Shown piece after piece: positions 61,284 through 64,000 of a DNA stretch of 64,000 bases. This stretch comes from Bin87 sp965220055. Its GTDB lineage: Bacteria; Chloroflexota; Dehalococcoidia; Lucifugimonadales; UBA3495. Numbering within the stretch: the first letter of the stretch is position 1; the number at the start of each line of letters is the position of its first letter. A program made the position numbers and the translations under genes. The stretch spans positions 2,976,001 through 3,040,000 of the forward strand of contig CBDCPE010000004.1 in NCBI GenBank assembly GCA_965220055.1, given 5' to 3'. The notes under the pieces were generated by a model. The model saw only the letters and a list, made by a program, of their open reading frames with translations, did not search any database and was not told the DNA's origin.

Positions 61284-62471
61284 ATGAAGTTCTACAGCTT
61301 TGATGAGACCACCTATCCCGGAATTCCCGACGAAATCGGGCCTGAGACCCGCCAGACCAACAAGTTCTGCGATCCCCAGTTGGCGGCCCTCACCTATCAA
61401 GAGCACCTGGAAGAGTGGGAGCTGTGCGAGGAACTGGGCTTCGACGGTGCCTTCGTCAACGAGCACCACTTCACCTACTTCAACATCAACCCGTCCTGCA
61501 CCGTGTTGGCCGCTGCCCTGATTGCCCGGACCAAGCGGATGAAGGTTGGCGTCATCGGCCACGTCCTGCCCCTGCGGCACCCGGTTCAGACCGCCGAGGA
61601 GTTCGCACAACTGGACGTGCTCTCCGGGGGCCGCTTCATCGGTGGCATCGTCCGTGGGGTGCCCCAGGAGTACGTGTCCTACAACGTGGACCCCTTCAGC
61701 AGCCGGCAGCGCTTCGCTGAGTGCTACGAGATCCTCAAGAAGTGCCTGACCGAGGAAATCTTCGATTACCAAGGTGACTTCTACAACCTGAAGGCGGTCT
61801 CTGTCTGGCCGCGGCCGATTCAAGACCCGCTGCCCATCTGGATGCCCGCCGGCTCTGCCGAGACAATAGAATTCGCCGCCCAGCGCCGCCTCCCCATAGC
61901 CCGGGTGTGGAACCCCACGGTCGTGTTTCAAGACGCCTTCGAGTACTACCAGGAGGTGGCCAGGGAGAAATTCGGCTGGGAGGCTGGCCCTGAGTATTTC
62001 ATCGGCTCCCGATACATTCACGTGGCCGAAACCACCGAACAAGCAATCGAAGAGTGCCGCGACGCTGTGATGTACGTCCGCCGCCTCACCACCTTCAGCC
62101 GGCCGGTGCAGGTGCCCGCCCCGGTGCCGGGCTTGCAGACCGACCGGTCCTACCAGTACCGCAAGCGCTCCTCAGGGGCCGAGATGCCGGGGCCCGGCAC
62201 TCCTTTTGAAAAACTCCGAGAGACCGGCTTCATCGTTTGCGGCGACCCCGACTACGTGACTGAATGGCTGGCCAACGACATGCAGACTGCCGGCTATGGC
62301 CATTTTCTAGGCATGTTCCGGGTGGGCAAGAACACCCACGAAAACGTCATGAAGTCAAAGCGCCTGTTTGCCGAGCAGGTTATGCCACGGCTGAAGGACA
62401 TCAACGACCCCGAGGCCAGGACCCCAGAGAAGCAGGCCGAGGCGGTTTATTCAGGATCGCCGATCAGATGA
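61284..62471 (+). CDS. LLM-class flavin-dependent oxidoreductase
   Basis: 395 aa. Luciferase-like barrel: MKFYSFDETTYPGIPDEI, CEELGFDGAFVNEHHFTYFN, VGVIGHVLPLRHPVQTAEEFAQLDVLSGGRFIGG, VSVWPRPIQDPLPIWMPAGS and a long C-terminal segment ending KSKRLFAEQVMPRLKD. Probably FMN-dependent monooxygenase. First gene of a probable operon with the next two genes (22 and 50 nt spacing). Confidence 0.85.
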   Translation: MKFYSFDETTYPGIPDEIGPETRQTNKFCDPQLAALTYQEHLEEWELCEELGFDGAFVNEHHFTYFNINPSCTVLAAALIARTKRMKVGVIGHVLPLRHPVQTAEEFAQLDVLSGGRFIGGIVRGVPQEYVSYNVDPFSSRQRFAECYEILKKCLTEEIFDYQGDFYNLKAVSVWPRPIQDPLPIWMPAGSAETIEFAAQRRLPIARVWNPTVVFQDAFEYYQEVAREKFGWEAGPEYFIGSRYIHVAETTEQAIEECRDAVMYVRRLTTFSRPVQVPAPVPGLQTDRSYQYRKRSSGAEMPGPGTPFEKLRETGFIVCGDPDYVTEWLANDMQTAGYGHFLGMFRVGKNTHENVMKSKRLFAEQVMPRLKDINDPEARTPEKQAEAVYSGSPIR

Positions 62472-62493
62472 GAACTCAGGCAGCGTAAGAAAA

Positions 62494-63003
62494 ATGACCC
62501 TTCCATTGTATGAAGACTTCAACTACATCCTGACCCGGGAGTCCCTGGAGACCCGGGGCGAATTTCAGGAGGCCGGGGAAGAAAAAGTCTCCGTCGGCTG
62601 GGAGATTCTGGTGCCGCCGCCGGGTCCCGACGGAATACCCTACCAGTTGATTTTCGTAGGGCCTACCTCTGAGCACCGGGGCTCCGCCATGCGGTTGCGC
62701 TTGGTGGACCGGCAGGGTGTTCCGGTGTCGGACGATGCGGAGGTAACTCTGGAGACTTATTACAGGACCGGCTCGGAGCGCACTGTTATGTTCCAAGGTC
62801 GCTACGGAGACTTTGTTGGGATAGCCGACCAGCGGGCTCCCGGCGCCGCTCTAGCGGTGCAGAAGCGGGCCGAGTCAGGCGAGGACTATGTGATTCGCTT
62901 CGGGGTCACGCTTCCCGAGGGGTCCCCTCTGCCGGACCCCGAAGCGAACGAATCTTACTTCGAGCTTGAATGCGTCAAGCTCTGGTGGAACGAAACGGCC
63001 TGA
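62494..63003 (+). CDS. Conserved small protein, family not recognised
   Basis: 169 aa, no signal peptide or membrane segment. Predominantly beta-rich and acidic: YEDFNYILTRESLETRGEFQEAGEE, YQLIFVGPTSEHRGSAMRLRLVDRQG, DAEVTLETYYRTGSERTVMFQG, then YVIRFGVTLPEGSPLPDPEANESYFELEC. Sits between an LLM oxidoreductase and an alpha/beta hydrolase in an apparent operon; role not assignable from sequence. Confidence 0.6.
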   Translation: MTLPLYEDFNYILTRESLETRGEFQEAGEEKVSVGWEILVPPPGPDGIPYQLIFVGPTSEHRGSAMRLRLVDRQGVPVSDDAEVTLETYYRTGSERTVMFQGRYGDFVGIADQRAPGAALAVQKRAESGEDYVIRFGVTLPEGSPLPDPEANESYFELECVKLWWNETA

Positions 63004-63053
63004 CCGCCGTGGGGTTTTCACCGGAGCCCGGGTGATGCCAAAGAGGTGAGCTT

Positions 63054-63908
63054 ATGGGAGCCGCTGACGGGTCCATCTTCAACCGCAAGGTAGTGCAGGC
63101 GGGCGGGATCGATATTTCCTGCTTGGTAGGCGGAGCCGACGAGGACATCGACCCGGTGCTTTACCTTCACGGTTTGGGTGGAGCCGGCAAGTGGGAAGCC
63201 TGTCACATGGCCTTGGGCACCGCCGCCCTGACCTACTTGCCCCAGTTGCCGGGATGGCGTGAAGGCCGGCCGCCGGAAACGCTGCAGTCCGTCGCCGATT
63301 ACGCCGGCTTGGTTCTGGACTTGATGGACGCACTGGAATTAGAACGAGCCACTTTGGTGGGCCACTCCATCGGCGGGTGGATCGGGCTGAAAGCGGCGGT
63401 CCGAAGCCCCGGGCGGGTCAGCCGGATGATAATGGCGAGCCCGATGGGTGTGGATTTCCCCCCGGCAGCTTCCCCTGACTTGGCCTGCTTGGACCAGGAG
63501 TCCTTTGCCACCGCGGTGTTTGCCAAACTGGGCCTCATCGCCACTGCCCAGTCCTACGGGTTCGGGGCGGAGTGGGAGAACGTGCGGAGGGGCCCGGAGT
63601 TTGAACGCCAATGGAAGGGCCGGGGCCTGGTTGCCGAATTGGTCAAAGAGGGGTGCGCCGACCCGGAGATGACGGCTATGCTGCCCGTCATAGAAGCCGA
63701 GACCCTGCTGGTCTGGGGCCGGCAGGACGGGCTGGTGCCCGCGGAACAGGGAGAGGCCCTGCGTTCTGCTCTTCCCAACGCCAGGCTGAACGTGATAGAC
63801 AACTGCGGGCACTTGCCGATGGTGGAGAAACCGGAAACCTTCAATCGCTTGCTCCGGGACTTCTTGGTGGGAGTGGAGGAAGACATTCCCGATGTGGTCC
63901 GGATCTGA
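63054..63908 (+). CDS. Alpha/beta-fold hydrolase (MhpC/BphD-like)
   Basis: 284 aa with GAGGTGAGC before the ATG. LYLHGLGGAGKWE, the nucleophile elbow VGHSIGGWIGLKAA, acid in WGRQDGLVPAEQG and His in NCGHLPMVEKPETFNRLLRDF. Resembles meta-cleavage-product hydrolases, fitting the nearby remains of ring-degradation genes, but true substrate unknown. Third gene of the operon. Confidence 0.8.
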   Translation: MGAADGSIFNRKVVQAGGIDISCLVGGADEDIDPVLYLHGLGGAGKWEACHMALGTAALTYLPQLPGWREGRPPETLQSVADYAGLVLDLMDALELERATLVGHSIGGWIGLKAAVRSPGRVSRMIMASPMGVDFPPAASPDLACLDQESFATAVFAKLGLIATAQSYGFGAEWENVRRGPEFERQWKGRGLVAELVKEGCADPEMTAMLPVIEAETLLVWGRQDGLVPAEQGEALRSALPNARLNVIDNCGHLPMVEKPETFNRLLRDFLVGVEEDIPDVVRI

Positions 63909-63936
63909 GCCTGGGGGCTTGCTTGAAAGTGCACGA

Positions 63937-63957
63937 AGGCGGCGCTCTTCGCCGCCT
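63937..63957 (+). terminator. GC-rich hairpin at operon end
   Basis: AGGCGGCG (63937-63944) pairs with CGCCGCCT (63950-63957), no clear T run. An AGGAGG at 63992-63997 indicates that another gene starts at or just past the window edge. Confidence 0.45.
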
Positions 63958-64000
63958 CCCGGAAAAATCAGCACAAATCAGGATTTCACGTAGGAGGACA

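Noticed and set aside
1..64000. CRISPR arrays, rRNA or tRNA genes
   Set aside because: No regularly spaced repeats, no rRNA-like stretches and no tRNA cloverleaf pattern were seen by eye; a covariance-model scan would settle tRNAs.

Overview
The window is a high-GC bacterial chromosome segment: an ordinary housekeeping backbone interleaved with a heavy load of insertion sequences (IS) and decaying genes. Lineage cannot be proven from sequence alone. The mix of luciferase-like (LLM) flavin oxidoreductases, M19 dipeptidase, MetE-like and PPOX proteins, an arrestin-like protein, remnants of Rieske and FAH ring-degradation genes, and many IS630/IS5 elements would fit a Chloroflexota (Dehalococcoidia/SAR202-like) bacterium; this is inference.

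1-9.6 kb: a leftward gene set (inositol-phosphatase family, M19 dipeptidase, MetE-like, PPOX flavoprotein), then rightward Nudix, gyrB and hpt, then a leftward gamma-glutamyltransferase/lipoprotein pair. 9.8-15.1 kb: a peptide-ABC solute-binding protein gene killed by an in-frame stop and by a DDE insertion sequence with CTTTGTACAA ends, followed by an IS1380 element with a long hairpin at its transposase start. 15.2-29.8 kb: core genes: folP-folK (folate), an acyl-CoA carboxylase beta subunit, an LLM flavoprotein coupled to rarA, a nonsense-mutated GNAT gene, an arrestin-like protein, a Cys-less isochorismatase-fold protein and a threonine aldolase (leftward), then hydrolase-lspA-rluD-glnS-gltX (rightward).

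29.8-35.6 kb: a voltage-gated K+ channel gene split by a 4.9-kb block of three complete IS630-family elements, a fragment of a fourth, and an IS5. The channel C-terminal part (S1 to selectivity filter) lies at 29.8-30.6 kb and its N-terminal codons at about 35.5 kb. 36.0-40.7 kb: metallo-beta-lactamase fold protein, alpha/beta hydrolase, Uma2 nuclease, BNR-repeat protein, HtpX protease.

40.7-51.3 kb: gene-poor accessory DNA with a secreted matrixin-like metalloprotease, a frameshifted lipoprotein, three copies of a ~50-bp repeat, an IS630, several unrecognised proteins and a larger DDE transposase. 51.9-59.6 kb: two oppositely oriented 863-bp IS5 copies bracket plasmid-like cargo: a DnaA domain-I-like protein, a winged-helix protein over tandem repeats, two ribbon-helix-helix proteins, a ParA truncated by an IS630, and a compact promoter-terminator unit of about 125 nt. 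59.7-64 kb: pseudogenes of an FAH-family hydrolase and a Rieske oxygenase alpha subunit, then an intact LLM oxidoreductase, a small unknown protein and an alpha/beta hydrolase that look like one catabolic operon.

In the IS630 elements and two of the IS5 elements the transposase is split across two overlapping frames with a homopolymer at the junction (C7, A7, A5G5 or C5A5), consistent with programmed frameshifting. I see no rRNA, tRNA or CRISPR array.
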